NCBI RefSeq assembly: GCF_001483755.1
Contig: NZ_LQBK01000039.1
Span: 1-64,000 of the forward strand
Reading direction: 5' to 3'
DNA from: Kocuria rosea subsp. polaris
GTDB lineage: Bacteria > Actinomycetota > Actinomycetes > Actinomycetales > Micrococcaceae
Length of the DNA: 64,000 nucleotides
Below, in pieces: positions 44,240 to 52,122 of this stretch (the stretch's first letter is position 1; every line of letters begins with the position of its first letter). The position numbers and the translations under genes are program-made. A model generated the notes under the pieces. That model was given only the letters and a program-made list of their open reading frames with translations, ran no database searches and was not told where the DNA came from.

Positions 44240-45043
44240 GTGACCCGTTCGTCCCCCACCGCCGCCGACGGCCCGCCCCGGGTGCGCATCGAGCGCACCG
44301 GCGCCGTGGCCGTGGTGACGCTCGACGACGAGCCCCGCCGCAACGTGCTCGGCCACGAGCTGCGCACCGGGCTGCGGGCCGCCCTGGCGGAGCTCGCCGC
44401 CGACCCCGGGACCGGGGCCGTGGTGCTCACCGGGGCGGGACGCTGCTTCAGCGGCGGCGGCGACCTCGCCGCGATGCCGCCCGCCGGTCCCGCCGAGTCG
44501 GCCGCCCGGATGAGCCAGGTGGCCGGGCTCGTGCAGGAGCTCGCGTCCCTGGCGAAGCCGGTCGTGGCCGCGGTGACCGGGCCCGCGGCCGGTGTGGCCG
44601 TCGGCCTGGTGTGCTGCTGCGACGTGGTGGTGGCCGGTGGGAGCGCACGGTTCCTGTTCCCGTTCACCCGCCTGGGCCTCGCCCCGGACGGCGGGCTGGT
44701 GCACTCGCTGGTCCAGCGGGTGGGAGCGGCCCGCGCCCGGAGGATCCTGCTCGAGGCCGCACCCGTGGACGCCGGCGCCGCCCGGGACGCCGGCCTGGTC
44801 GACCACCTCGTGCCGGACCCGGACGTGCTCGGCACCGCGGTCGCGCACGCCGCCGAGCTCGCCGGGCGGGCCCCGCTCGCCGTCGCGGCGGTGAAGCGCG
44901 GGATCCGCGAGGCGTCGGGCTCGCTCGAGGACGCCCTGACGTTCGAGCGGGACCACCAGCCGGTCCTCTTCGGGACCTCCGACTTCCTGGAGGGCAAGCA
45001 GTCGTTCTTCGACCGGCGGCTCCCCTCCTTCTCCGGGCGCTGA
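44240..45043 (+). CDS. Enoyl-CoA hydratase/isomerase family protein, isomerase-like
   Basis: 267 residues from GTG 44240 (CGGAGGACC upstream). Crotonase fold: oxyanion loops at SGGGDLAAM and GPAAGVAVG. The two hydratase glutamates are missing (VGLVCC instead of GGNELA; FPFTRLGLAPDGG instead of PE...PGAGG), but an Asp is present in PDGG, as in PaaG-type isomerases. So Delta3-Delta2 or similar isomerisation of an enoyl-CoA is more likely than hydration. First gene of the nine-gene operon. Confidence 0.82.
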   Translation: MTRSSPTAADGPPRVRIERTGAVAVVTLDDEPRRNVLGHELRTGLRAALAELAADPGTGAVVLTGAGRCFSGGGDLAAMPPAGPAESAARMSQVAGLVQELASLAKPVVAAVTGPAAGVAVGLVCCCDVVVAGGSARFLFPFTRLGLAPDGGLVHSLVQRVGAARARRILLEAAPVDAGAARDAGLVDHLVPDPDVLGTAVAHAAELAGRAPLAVAAVKRGIREASGSLEDALTFERDHQPVLFGTSDFLEGKQSFFDRRLPSFSGR

Positions 45044-45072
45044 GCGCCACCACCGCACGTCGAAAGGCCATC

Positions 45073-46263
45073 ATGAGGACAACGACAACACGGCTCGCCG
45101 CCCTGGGCGCCGTCGCAGTGCTGGGCCTGACCGGCTGCGCCGCCGCCGGGGGCAGCGAGCCGGTGGGCCCCAACGGCCTGCCGCAGCAGCTCGTGTGGTC
45201 CACCTACAACGTGGGCACCGGCACCTACAACGATCTCGCCGCCATCGCGAACACCCTCACCAACGAGGAGGGCGTGCAGGTGCGGCTGATGACCGCCGAC
45301 ACCGGCATCGGCCGGCTGGCCCCGCTCGTGAACGGCACCGTGGACTACGCGCGGGCCGGGGACGAGTACTACTACGCCTTCGAGGGCGACTACGAGTACG
45401 CCAGCGAGGAGTGGGGTCCCCAGGACCTCCGCATGGTGTGGGCGCCGCCCGGCAACTACGGGATGCTCGTGCGCGAGGACAGCGGCATCGACTCCTTCGC
45501 GGACCTCGAGGGCAAACGGGTCCCCCGGCTGACCGCCAACACCTCCATCAACAACAAGATGGAGGGCTTCCTCAACTACGGCGGTCTCACCTGGGACGAC
45601 GTCGAGCAGGTCCCGATGGCCTACGGCGAGCAGATCGCCGGGCTCGAAGCGGGACAGATCGACGCCCTGTACCAGAACGTGGTCGGCTCCAACATCAACG
45701 AGCTGGCCTCCAGCACGGAGGTCCAGTGGCTGAGCTTCGACGACCCGGACCCGGCCCGCTACGAGACCTGGGAGGAGCTGATGCCCATGGTGACGGTCGG
45801 CGAGATCACGAGCGGCGCCGGGCTGGAGGAGGGCGAGAGCGCCCGGGTCCTCGAGTACACGATCCCGCTCACCACGACCGCCGACCGCGACGCGGACGAG
45901 GTCTACCACCTCGTGAAGGCGATGGTCGAGAACTACGAGCACTACGAGGGCACCACCCCGGACACGAAGCAGTTCTCCTTCGACGCCGTGCTGAAGGAGC
46001 CGCTGGTGGTCCCGTTCCACGAGGGGACCGTCCGCTACTTCGAGGAGCGCGGTGTGTGGACCGAGGAGCTCGAGCGGAAGAACGACGAGCTCGTCGAGCG
46101 CGGCGAGCGCATGCAGGAGGCCTGGCCCGGCGTCGTCGAGTCCTCCGCCGACGAGGAGCTCGAGCGGAACTGGACGGAATGGAAGCAGAACGAGCTGGAC
46201 GGCCCGCAGAACGGCCAGGAGAACGGCCAGGAGAACGGCGAGGGGAACGACGATGAGAACTGA
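45073..46263 (+). CDS. TAXI-family TRAP transporter substrate-binding lipoprotein
   Basis: 396 residues from ATG 45073 (CGAAAGGCC upstream). Lipoprotein signal: MRTTTTRLAALGAVAVLGLTGC, lipobox LTGC. The mature TAXI domain shows WSTYNVGTGTYNDLAAIANTLTN, AGDEYYYAF, NYGMLVREDSGIDSFADLEGKRV and QIAGLEAGQIDALY. TAXI proteins feed fused TRAP permeases with dicarboxylates or glutamate-like solutes; this one likely delivers the substrate of the CoA pathway. It ends in NGQE repeats and overlaps the permease start by 11 nt. Confidence 0.92.
   Translation: MRTTTTRLAALGAVAVLGLTGCAAAGGSEPVGPNGLPQQLVWSTYNVGTGTYNDLAAIANTLTNEEGVQVRLMTADTGIGRLAPLVNGTVDYARAGDEYYYAFEGDYEYASEEWGPQDLRMVWAPPGNYGMLVREDSGIDSFADLEGKRVPRLTANTSINNKMEGFLNYGGLTWDDVEQVPMAYGEQIAGLEAGQIDALYQNVVGSNINELASSTEVQWLSFDDPDPARYETWEELMPMVTVGEITSGAGLEEGESARVLEYTIPLTTTADRDADEVYHLVKAMVENYEHYEGTTPDTKQFSFDAVLKEPLVVPFHEGTVRYFEERGVWTEELERKNDELVERGERMQEAWPGVVESSADEELERNWTEWKQNELDGPQNGQENGQENGEGNDDEN
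46210..46245 (+). repeat. Three 12-bp tandem repeats at the TAXI gene end
   Basis: AACGGCCAGGAG twice and AACGGCGAGGGG once, encoding NGQE-NGQE-NGEG just before the stop. Confidence 0.8.
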
Positions 46264-48271
46264 GACCCGGGTGACCCCGTTCTGGCGGACGGTCGTGATC
46301 GCGCTGACCGTGCTGGGCGTGCTGCTGGCCATGAACCAGGTGTTCTTCTGGAACGTAGGCGGGCTGTCCCTGCTGACCAACTCCTACCTCTACCTGATCC
46401 TGGCGGCCTTCCTGCCGGTGGTGTTCATCGTCAACCCCCTGCGCAAGGTCCCGCTGGCCCAGCAGGTGGAGGCCCAGCAGGAGCCCGGTACCGGCGGCAG
46501 CACCGCGGCCGGCGCGGGCCGGGAGCGCCGGGTCCAGTGGTTCGACGTCCTGCTCATGGTCGTCTCCGCGGCGGTGTGCACGTACTTCGCGGCCAACGGG
46601 ACCCGGATCAAGAACTACGGCTGGGAGTTCATGGCGCCCACCACCGCCACGGTCGCCGCGTTCGTGCTGTGGCTCGTGGTGCTCGAGGCCCTGCGCCGCA
46701 CCGGCGGGCTGACGGTCACCGTCATCGCGCTGCTGTTCTCCCTGTACCCGCTGGTCGCCGAGAACCTGCCGATCGGCGTCCTGCAGGGCGTCACCTACGA
46801 CCTGCCGACCCTGGCCCAGGTGCACATCATGGGGGCCGAGGGCGTCCTGGGCCTGCCCATCCAGACCGCGGCCACCATCCTGATCGGCTTCCTCGTCTTC
46901 GGGGTGGCCCTGCAGCACACCGGCGGCGCGGACTTCTTCCACAACCTCTCCATGTCGATCTTCGGCCGCTACCGCGGCGGCGCGGCGAAGGTGTCCGTGG
47001 CCAGCAGCGCGGCGATGGGCATGATGAGCGGCAGCGCGGTCTCCAACGTCCTGACCACCGGGCCGATGACCATCCCGGCCATGAAGCGCTCCGGGTTCAG
47101 CTCCACCTACGCGGGCGGCATCGAGGCCACGGCCTCCTCGGGCGGATCGATCACCCCGCCGATCATGGGCACCGCGGCGTTCCTCATGGTCTCCTTCGTG
47201 GGAGTGCCCTACACGGAGATCCTGGTGGCGGCCACCATCCCCGCGGTCCTCTACTTCCTCGGCATCTACCTGCAGGTGGACGGCTACGCGGCCCGCAACG
47301 GGCTGCGGGGCGTGTCCGCGGACCTGCTGCCGCGGACCCTCGCCACGCTCGTGCGGGGCTGGCCCTACGTCCTGGCCCTGGGCCTGCTGACCGGGCTGCT
47401 GTTCCTCACGGACTCCGAGACCCAGGTGCCGTACTGGGTGATCCTGGTGCTGCTGATCGTGGCCGTGCTGCGCCCGGGCCAGAAGTTCGGGCCGCGGGAG
47501 TTCACCGACTTCCTGGTGGAGTGCGGCCGGACGCTGAGCAACATCGTCGGGATCATCGCCGGTGTGGGCCTGATCGTCGGCGGCCTCACCGCCACGGGCG
47601 TGAGCCTTTCCCTGGCCCGGGAGCTGGTCTCCCTGGTGGGCGACAACGTGGTCCTCATCCTCGTCGCCGGCGCCGTGACCTGCTTCATCCTCGGGATGGG
47701 CATGACGATCTCCGCGGCCTACGTGTTCCTGGCGATCGTCATGGTCCCGGCCGTCATCGACCTGGGGGTCAACCCGCTCGCGGCGCACCTGTTCGTCATC
47801 TACTGGGCGTCCGTCTCCTACATCACCCCACCGGTGGGCCTCGCCGCCTTCGCCGCGGCGGGTCTGGCCAAGGCCCCCGCCATGGCCACCAGCGTGGCGG
47901 CCATGAAGCTCGGCGCGGTGAAGTACATCGTCCCGTTCGGCTTCGCCCTCAACCCCGCCCTGGTCGCCCAGGACTCGCCCGGCCGGATCCTGCTGGCGTT
48001 CGCGCTGAGCATCGTGGGGGTCTACGCCCTGGCCTCGGCCATCGAGGGCTGGACGGTCGGCTTCGACCGCCGGATGCCCGCCCTGTTCCGGGCGGCGGCC
48101 GCGGTCGGCGGGTTCCTGCTCTTCCTGCCCACCCCGATCACCGCCGTCCTCGGCCTGGCCCTCGTCTCCGGGAGCGTGCTGCTCACCTTCCTGACCGTGC
48201 AGGCCGGGCCCGCGGACGACGACGACACCGCTGCCGCGCACGCCCCCGAGCCCGCCACCGCGACCGTCTGA
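46253..48271 (+). CDS. TRAP transporter fused permease (DctQM type)
   Basis: 672 residues from ATG 46253, which overlaps the TAXI gene. It has an N-terminal four-helix DctQ-like part (TM1-4, with a Gln/Gly-rich loop after TM2), then the large DctM part: AAMGMMSGSAVSNVLTTGPMTIPAMKRSGF, ATASSGGSITPPIMGTAAFLMVSF, and the repeat-half equivalent YWASVSYITPPVGLAAFAAAGLA. Sodium-coupled uptake together with the TAXI protein. A fused permease is the rule for TAXI systems. Confidence 0.93.
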   Translation: MRTETRVTPFWRTVVIALTVLGVLLAMNQVFFWNVGGLSLLTNSYLYLILAAFLPVVFIVNPLRKVPLAQQVEAQQEPGTGGSTAAGAGRERRVQWFDVLLMVVSAAVCTYFAANGTRIKNYGWEFMAPTTATVAAFVLWLVVLEALRRTGGLTVTVIALLFSLYPLVAENLPIGVLQGVTYDLPTLAQVHIMGAEGVLGLPIQTAATILIGFLVFGVALQHTGGADFFHNLSMSIFGRYRGGAAKVSVASSAAMGMMSGSAVSNVLTTGPMTIPAMKRSGFSSTYAGGIEATASSGGSITPPIMGTAAFLMVSFVGVPYTEILVAATIPAVLYFLGIYLQVDGYAARNGLRGVSADLLPRTLATLVRGWPYVLALGLLTGLLFLTDSETQVPYWVILVLLIVAVLRPGQKFGPREFTDFLVECGRTLSNIVGIIAGVGLIVGGLTATGVSLSLARELVSLVGDNVVLILVAGAVTCFILGMGMTISAAYVFLAIVMVPAVIDLGVNPLAAHLFVIYWASVSYITPPVGLAAFAAAGLAKAPAMATSVAAMKLGAVKYIVPFGFALNPALVAQDSPGRILLAFALSIVGVYALASAIEGWTVGFDRRMPALFRAAAAVGGFLLFLPTPITAVLGLALVSGSVLLTFLTVQAGPADDDDTAAAHAPEPATATV

Positions 48272-48286
48272 CCGGAAGGACCCGAC

Positions 48287-49303
48287 ATGACCGACAGCAC
48301 CGGCACCACCACTGCCGCCACCACGGCCGGCACCACGACCGGCACCACTGCCGACAGCACAGCCGGCACCGCCACCGCCGACAGCACGGCGGGCACCACC
48401 ACTGCCGACAGCACAGCCGGCACCGCCACCGCCGACAGCACGGCGGGCACCACCACCGACAGCACGAGCGGCGCCACCGACGCCGTCACCACGGCCGGCA
48501 CCAGCACGGGAACCGTGGTCGACACGGGGACCGGCACCGTCACGGCCGAACTCCGCGGCAGGGTCGCGGTCGTCACCGTGAACCGCCCCGAGGTGCGCAA
48601 CGCCCTGAACTTCGGGGTGCTGGACGGGATCGAGGCCGCGCTCGACGCGTTCGAGCGGCGGGAGGACGTCGGCGCCGTGGTCTTCACGGGCGCTGGGGAG
48701 AAGTCCTTCGTGGCCGGCGCGGACATCTCCCAGCTGGTCGGCTACACGCTGCGGGACGGGCTGCGGGCCCGGATGCAGCGCCTCTACGACCGGGTCCAGG
48801 ACCTCGAGCTGCCCACGATCGCCGCGGTCAACGGCTTCGCGCTGGGCGGGGGCAACGAGCTGGCGATGTCCTGCGACATCCGCATCGCCGCCGGGAACGC
48901 CCGGTTCGGGCTGCCCGAGACCAACCTCGGCATCCTGCCCGGCGCCGGCGGCACCCAGCGGCTGTCCCGGCTCGTGGGCCTCGGCCGGGCGCAGGAGATG
49001 ATCCTCACCGGCCGGATCATCGACGCCGAGGAGGCGCTGCGCATCGGGCTGGTGACCAGCGTGGTCCCCGCGGAGGAGCTGATGGGCGCCGCGCTCGCCA
49101 CCGCGGAGACCATCCTCGCCAAGGGCCCCCTGGCCGTGCGGCTGGCCAAGCTCGTGGTGCGCAACGGCGCCGAGACGGACCAGCGCACCGGGCTGCTGCT
49201 CGAGCGGCTGGCCCAGTCCCTCCTCTACGCCTCCGACGAGAAGGCCGAGGGCGCGAGCGCCTTCCTGGAGAAGCGCCCCGCCCGCTTCCGCGAGCAGGAC
49301 TGA
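48287..49303 (+). CDS. Enoyl-CoA hydratase (crotonase) with Thr-rich N-terminal repeat extension
   Basis: 338 residues; ATG 48287 has GGAAGGA. Residues 1-~85 are a Thr/Ala/Ser/Gly/Asp-rich repeat region (ADSTAGTAT/ADSTAGTTT units), not part of the family. The crotonase domain runs from about 87 (ELRGRVAVVTVNRPEVRNALN) at normal length. Both catalytic glutamates are present: GGGNELAMSCD and GLPETNLGILPGAGGTQRL. It hydrates crotonyl-CoA-type substrates, the step after GcdH. The extension is coded by 27/54-bp DNA repeats. A start downstream of the repeats would need a GTG without good ribosome site. Confidence 0.88.
   Translation: MTDSTGTTTAATTAGTTTGTTADSTAGTATADSTAGTTTADSTAGTATADSTAGTTTDSTSGATDAVTTAGTSTGTVVDTGTGTVTAELRGRVAVVTVNRPEVRNALNFGVLDGIEAALDAFERREDVGAVVFTGAGEKSFVAGADISQLVGYTLRDGLRARMQRLYDRVQDLELPTIAAVNGFALGGGNELAMSCDIRIAAGNARFGLPETNLGILPGAGGTQRLSRLVGLGRAQEMILTGRIIDAEEALRIGLVTSVVPAEELMGAALATAETILAKGPLAVRLAKLVVRNGAETDQRTGLLLERLAQSLLYASDEKAEGASAFLEKRPARFREQD
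48350..48457 (+). repeat. 54-bp higher-order tandem repeat, 4 x 27 bp
   Basis: 27-bp units at 48350, 48377, 48404 and 48431. Units one and three are identical; two and four differ by one base. So the last doubling was of a 54-bp pair. In-frame (9-residue units). Confidence 0.9.
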
Positions 49304-49370
49304 ACCGCCGGGTGCGGGCGGCTCCCCGCCCGCACCCGGCGGCCACCCCGCAGGGCCGTCGCCCCGCAGC

Positions 49371-49434
49371 GACTTCGCACCACCGCCCGAGACCTTCGCA
49401 CGACCGCCCCCAGACCTTCGCACCACCACCCCGA
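49371..49434 (+). repeat. Three 20-22-bp tandem repeats before the hydroxyacyl-CoA dehydrogenase
   Basis: GACTTCGCACCACCGCCCGA (49371-49390), then two 22-bp relatives starting GACCTTCGCAC (49391-49412, 49413-49434). They end ten bases before ATG 49445; the ribosome site GAGGAG at 49433-49438 sits at the edge of the last copy. Confidence 0.85.
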
Positions 49435-49444
49435 GGAGCAGAGC

Positions 49445-50326
49445 ATGAATTCCCAGCCGAGCATCGACGCCGTCCGCGACGTCCTGATCGTGGGATCCGG
49501 TGCCATGGGCACCCAGATCGGGGCGGTCTTCGCCCTCGCCGGCTACACCGTCACCACGAGCGACCTCGACCCCGCCGCCCTCGAGCGGTCCCGGGAGGAG
49601 GTGCGCCGCCGGCTCGGCCGGCTCGCCGAGAAGGGCAGCAGGAGCCGGGAGGAGGTGGACGCCGCCCTCGCCCGGATGGCGTACACGACCGACTCGATCG
49701 AGGCGGCGTGCTCCACCGACTTCGTGCTCGAGGCCGCTGTGGAGCGCCTCGACATCAAGCGGCAGCTGTTCGCCGACCTCGACGAGGCCGCGCCCGAGCA
49801 CGCCGTCCTCGCGACCAACTCCTCGACCATTCCCTCGTCCCTGCTCATGGACGCGACCGGCCGGCCCGACCGCGTGTGCAACATGCACTTCTTCAACCCG
49901 GCGCTGGTCATGGCCTGCGTCGAGGTGGTGCGCAACCCGCAGACTTCGCACGCCACCGTGGAGACCACCGTGGAGCTGGCCCGCCGGCTCGGCAAGCAGC
50001 CCGTCCGGCTCCAGCACGAGGTCCCCGGCTTCGTGGCCAACCGCCTCCTCGGGGCCCTGCGGGACGAGGCCCTGCGGCTCGAGGCGGACGGCGTGGCGAG
50101 CTTCGAGGACATCGACGTGGCGGCGCGGACGGCGCTGGGCCACCCGATGGGCCCCTTCGAGCTGATGGACCTGGTCGGCATCGACGTGTCCTACCTGATC
50201 CGTCTCGCGGAGCACAAGCAGAGCGGGGACCCCGCGGACCTGCCGCACCCCTCCGTGGAGAAGCTCTACGAGCAGGGCCGGTACGGCCGCAAGACCGGCC
50301 GCGGCTGGTACGAGTACGCCGGCTGA
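49445..50326 (+). CDS. 3-hydroxyacyl-CoA dehydrogenase (3-hydroxybutyryl-CoA type)
   Basis: 293 residues, normal for the short Hbd/PaaH type. NAD-binding VLIVGSGAMGTQIGAVFALAGY at residues 13-35, EAAVERLDIK, ATNSSTIP, catalytic His in MHFFNPALVMACVEVV and C-terminal dimer domain GFVANRLLGALRDEA, TALGHPMGPFELMDLVG. It oxidises 3-hydroxybutyryl-CoA-like substrates made by the preceding hydratase. The 141-bp spacer before it holds tandem repeats. Confidence 0.92.
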   Translation: MNSQPSIDAVRDVLIVGSGAMGTQIGAVFALAGYTVTTSDLDPAALERSREEVRRRLGRLAEKGSRSREEVDAALARMAYTTDSIEAACSTDFVLEAAVERLDIKRQLFADLDEAAPEHAVLATNSSTIPSSLLMDATGRPDRVCNMHFFNPALVMACVEVVRNPQTSHATVETTVELARRLGKQPVRLQHEVPGFVANRLLGALRDEALRLEADGVASFEDIDVAARTALGHPMGPFELMDLVGIDVSYLIRLAEHKQSGDPADLPHPSVEKLYEQGRYGRKTGRGWYEYAG

Positions 50327-50388
50327 GCCCCGGACCACCACCGGGCCGCGCCCCGGACGACCTCCGGGCCGAGCACCGGACGAGGAAC
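50327..50388 (+). repeat. 23-bp tandem repeat (2.7 copies) before the CoA-transferase gene
   Basis: Copies 50327-50349 and 50350-50372, both GCCCCGGACSACC-ending CGGGCCG-, and a partial copy GCACCGGACGAGGAAC at 50373-50388. They start directly after the upstream stop codon. Confidence 0.85.
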
Positions 50389-50407
50389 GACGACGAGGAG
50401 AGAAGAC

Positions 50408-51622
50408 ATGAGCCAGTTCGAGGACGCCCACGCCCTGCAGGAGATCTTCGGCCGCCCGGGCACGGGCCCGCTCGCCGGGGTGGTGGTGGCGGATCTCAGC
50501 CGCGTGCTCGCCGGCCCCTACTGCACCATGCTGCTGGCGGACATGGGCGCGACCGTCATCAAGGTGGAGAGCACCGCCGGGGACGACGCCCGCGCGTGGG
50601 TCCCGCCCCACCGGGACGGCGAGAGCACCTTCTTCCTCTCGGTCAACCGCAACAAGCACTCGATCGCCCTGGACTTCTCGGACCCGGCGCAGCTCGAGGT
50701 CGTGGAGCGGATCATCGCCCGCGCGGACATCCTGGTGGAGAACTTCAAGCCCGGCGGCCTGGCGCGCTACGGCCTCGACTACGAGAGCGTCAGCGCCTGG
50801 CGCCCGGACCTCGTCTACGCCTCGATCACCGGCTTCGGCACCGCCGGCGGCGCCGACCTGCCCGGCTACGACCTGCTGGCCCAGGCCCTCTCCGGGATGA
50901 TGAGCCTCACCGGGAGCCAGCACGGCGAGCCGTACCGGGCGGGCGTGGCCCTGTTCGACGTGATCACGGGCCTGCACGCCGCCACCGGCATCCTGGGCGC
51001 GTTCCACGAGCGGCAGTCCTCCGGGGCGGGCCAGCACGTGGAGCTGAACCTGCTGACCTCGGCGCTGTCCGGGCTGGTCAACCAGTCCGCCGCGTACGTG
51101 GCGGGCGGCAGCGTCCCCACCCGGATGGGCAACGAGCACCCGAGCCTCTACCCCTACGAGCCCTTCCCCACCCGGGACAAGGACATGGTCATCGCGGTGG
51201 GCAACAACGGGCAGTTCGCGCGGCTGTGCCGGTGCCTCGGGGCGCCCGAGCTCGCCGAGGACGACCGGTTCAGTACGGTGTCCGCGCGCAACGCCCACCG
51301 GGTGGAGCTGCGCCGGCTGATGGTCGAGCGGCTCGCCGCCCGGGACGCAGAGGACTGGTTCGAGCTGCTCAAGGCGGTCAAGGTGCCATGCGCCCCGATC
51401 CTCGGAGTGGACGAGGGCGTCCGCTTCGCCGAGGGCCTCGGCCTGGACCCGGTGGTCCTGGCGGGAACGGGGGACCGGGAGATCCCCACGGTCCGCCACC
51501 CGGTGGACTTCAGCCGCACCCCGGTCGACTACTCGCAGGCCCCGCCCCGGCTCGACGGCGACCGGGACCGCGTCCTGGCCTGGCTCGAGCGCGGCGAGCC
51601 CGCGGTCCGGCAGGCGTCATGA
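50408..51622 (+). CDS. CaiB/BaiF family (class III) CoA-transferase
   Basis: 404 residues. Family III features: VVVADLSRVLAGPYCTMLLADMGATVIKVE near the N-terminus, NRNKHSIALDF, ENFKPGGLARYGLDYE, SITGFG, GYDLLAQALSGMMSLTG (region of the catalytic Asp), and GQHVELNLLTSALSGL. It moves CoA between acyl-CoA and free acid. Beside GcdH the likely reaction is succinyl-CoA to glutarate (compare SUGCT and the CoA-transferase paired with GcdH in pseudomonads), by inference. Good AGGAGAGAAGAC leader. It overlaps the thioesterase start by four bases. Confidence 0.92.
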   Translation: MSQFEDAHALQEIFGRPGTGPLAGVVVADLSRVLAGPYCTMLLADMGATVIKVESTAGDDARAWVPPHRDGESTFFLSVNRNKHSIALDFSDPAQLEVVERIIARADILVENFKPGGLARYGLDYESVSAWRPDLVYASITGFGTAGGADLPGYDLLAQALSGMMSLTGSQHGEPYRAGVALFDVITGLHAATGILGAFHERQSSGAGQHVELNLLTSALSGLVNQSAAYVAGGSVPTRMGNEHPSLYPYEPFPTRDKDMVIAVGNNGQFARLCRCLGAPELAEDDRFSTVSARNAHRVELRRLMVERLAARDAEDWFELLKAVKVPCAPILGVDEGVRFAEGLGLDPVVLAGTGDREIPTVRHPVDFSRTPVDYSQAPPRLDGDRDRVLAWLERGEPAVRQAS

Positions 51623-52122
51623 GCGCTGTCGGCCCCGTCGACCCCGTCGGCACCGTCCACACCGCCGTGCTGCCCGTGCGCTGGTCCGACCAGGACCTCA
51701 ACCGGCACGTCAACAACGCCCGGGTGGTGACCCTGCTCGAGGAGGCGCGGCTCTCCGCGATGGCCGCCTGGCTGGGACAGGACGGTGTCCCGGACCCCGC
51801 CCGGCCGCGCGTGGTGGTGTCCCTGGCGCTGGACTACCTGCGCTCCATCGACCACGGCCCCGAGCTCACGGCCCGGGTGCGGGTCGCCCGGGTCGGCCGG
51901 TCGTCCTGCACGGTGGCCTACGAGCTGGTCCAGCACGAGCAGGTCGCGGTCCGCGCCCGGACGGTGCTCGTGCAGACGGATCCCGCCACGGGCCGCTCCA
52001 CGCCGCTGCCGGACCGGGTCCGGGCCGCCCTGGCGGGCGTCGTCGTCCCGGAGCCGGAGCCGGAGCCGGAGCCGGAGACCGAGCCGGAGACCGAACCGGG
52101 CTCCGTGACCGTGCGTGCATGA
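51619..52122 (+). CDS. Acyl-CoA thioesterase, 4HBT/hot-dog fold
   Basis: 167 residues. A single hot-dog domain: VRWSDQDLNRHVNNARVVTLLEEAR with catalytic Asp/His-Asn region, then YLRSIDHGPELTARVRVARVGRSSCTVAYE. Cleaves acyl-CoA esters, perhaps to release trapped CoA. Starts in ATGA overlap with the CoA-transferase and ends in ATGA overlap with the MFS gene. The C-terminus is an acidic (Glu-Pro)n/(Glu-Thr) tail encoded by 6-bp repeats (52051-52092). Confidence 0.88.
   Translation: MSAVGPVDPVGTVHTAVLPVRWSDQDLNRHVNNARVVTLLEEARLSAMAAWLGQDGVPDPARPRVVVSLALDYLRSIDHGPELTARVRVARVGRSSCTVAYELVQHEQVAVRARTVLVQTDPATGRSTPLPDRVRAALAGVVVPEPEPEPEPETEPETEPGSVTVRA
52051..52092 (+). repeat. 6-bp repeats coding an EP-rich tail
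   Basis: GAGCCG four times in a row, then alternating GAGACC/GAGCCG; seven six-base units in frame near the thioesterase stop. Confidence 0.8.

Noticed and set aside
48350-48457. Thr-rich N-terminus considered as a signal peptide or secreted mucin-like domain
   Set aside because: No hydrophobic core or cleavage site, and the attached domain is a cytoplasmic crotonase.
45869-51499. Minus-strand open frame of 1876 codons opposite the CoA operon
   Set aside because: It is antisense to six well-supported genes and its translation is Gly/His/Gln/Arg-rich with no domain; long antisense frames are expected at this GC content.
46537-52122. Plus-strand open frame of 1861 codons spanning several genes
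   Set aside because: Only its last 167 codons (from 51619) encode a recognisable protein, the thioesterase; the rest is an Arg/Pro/Gly shadow of the real genes.
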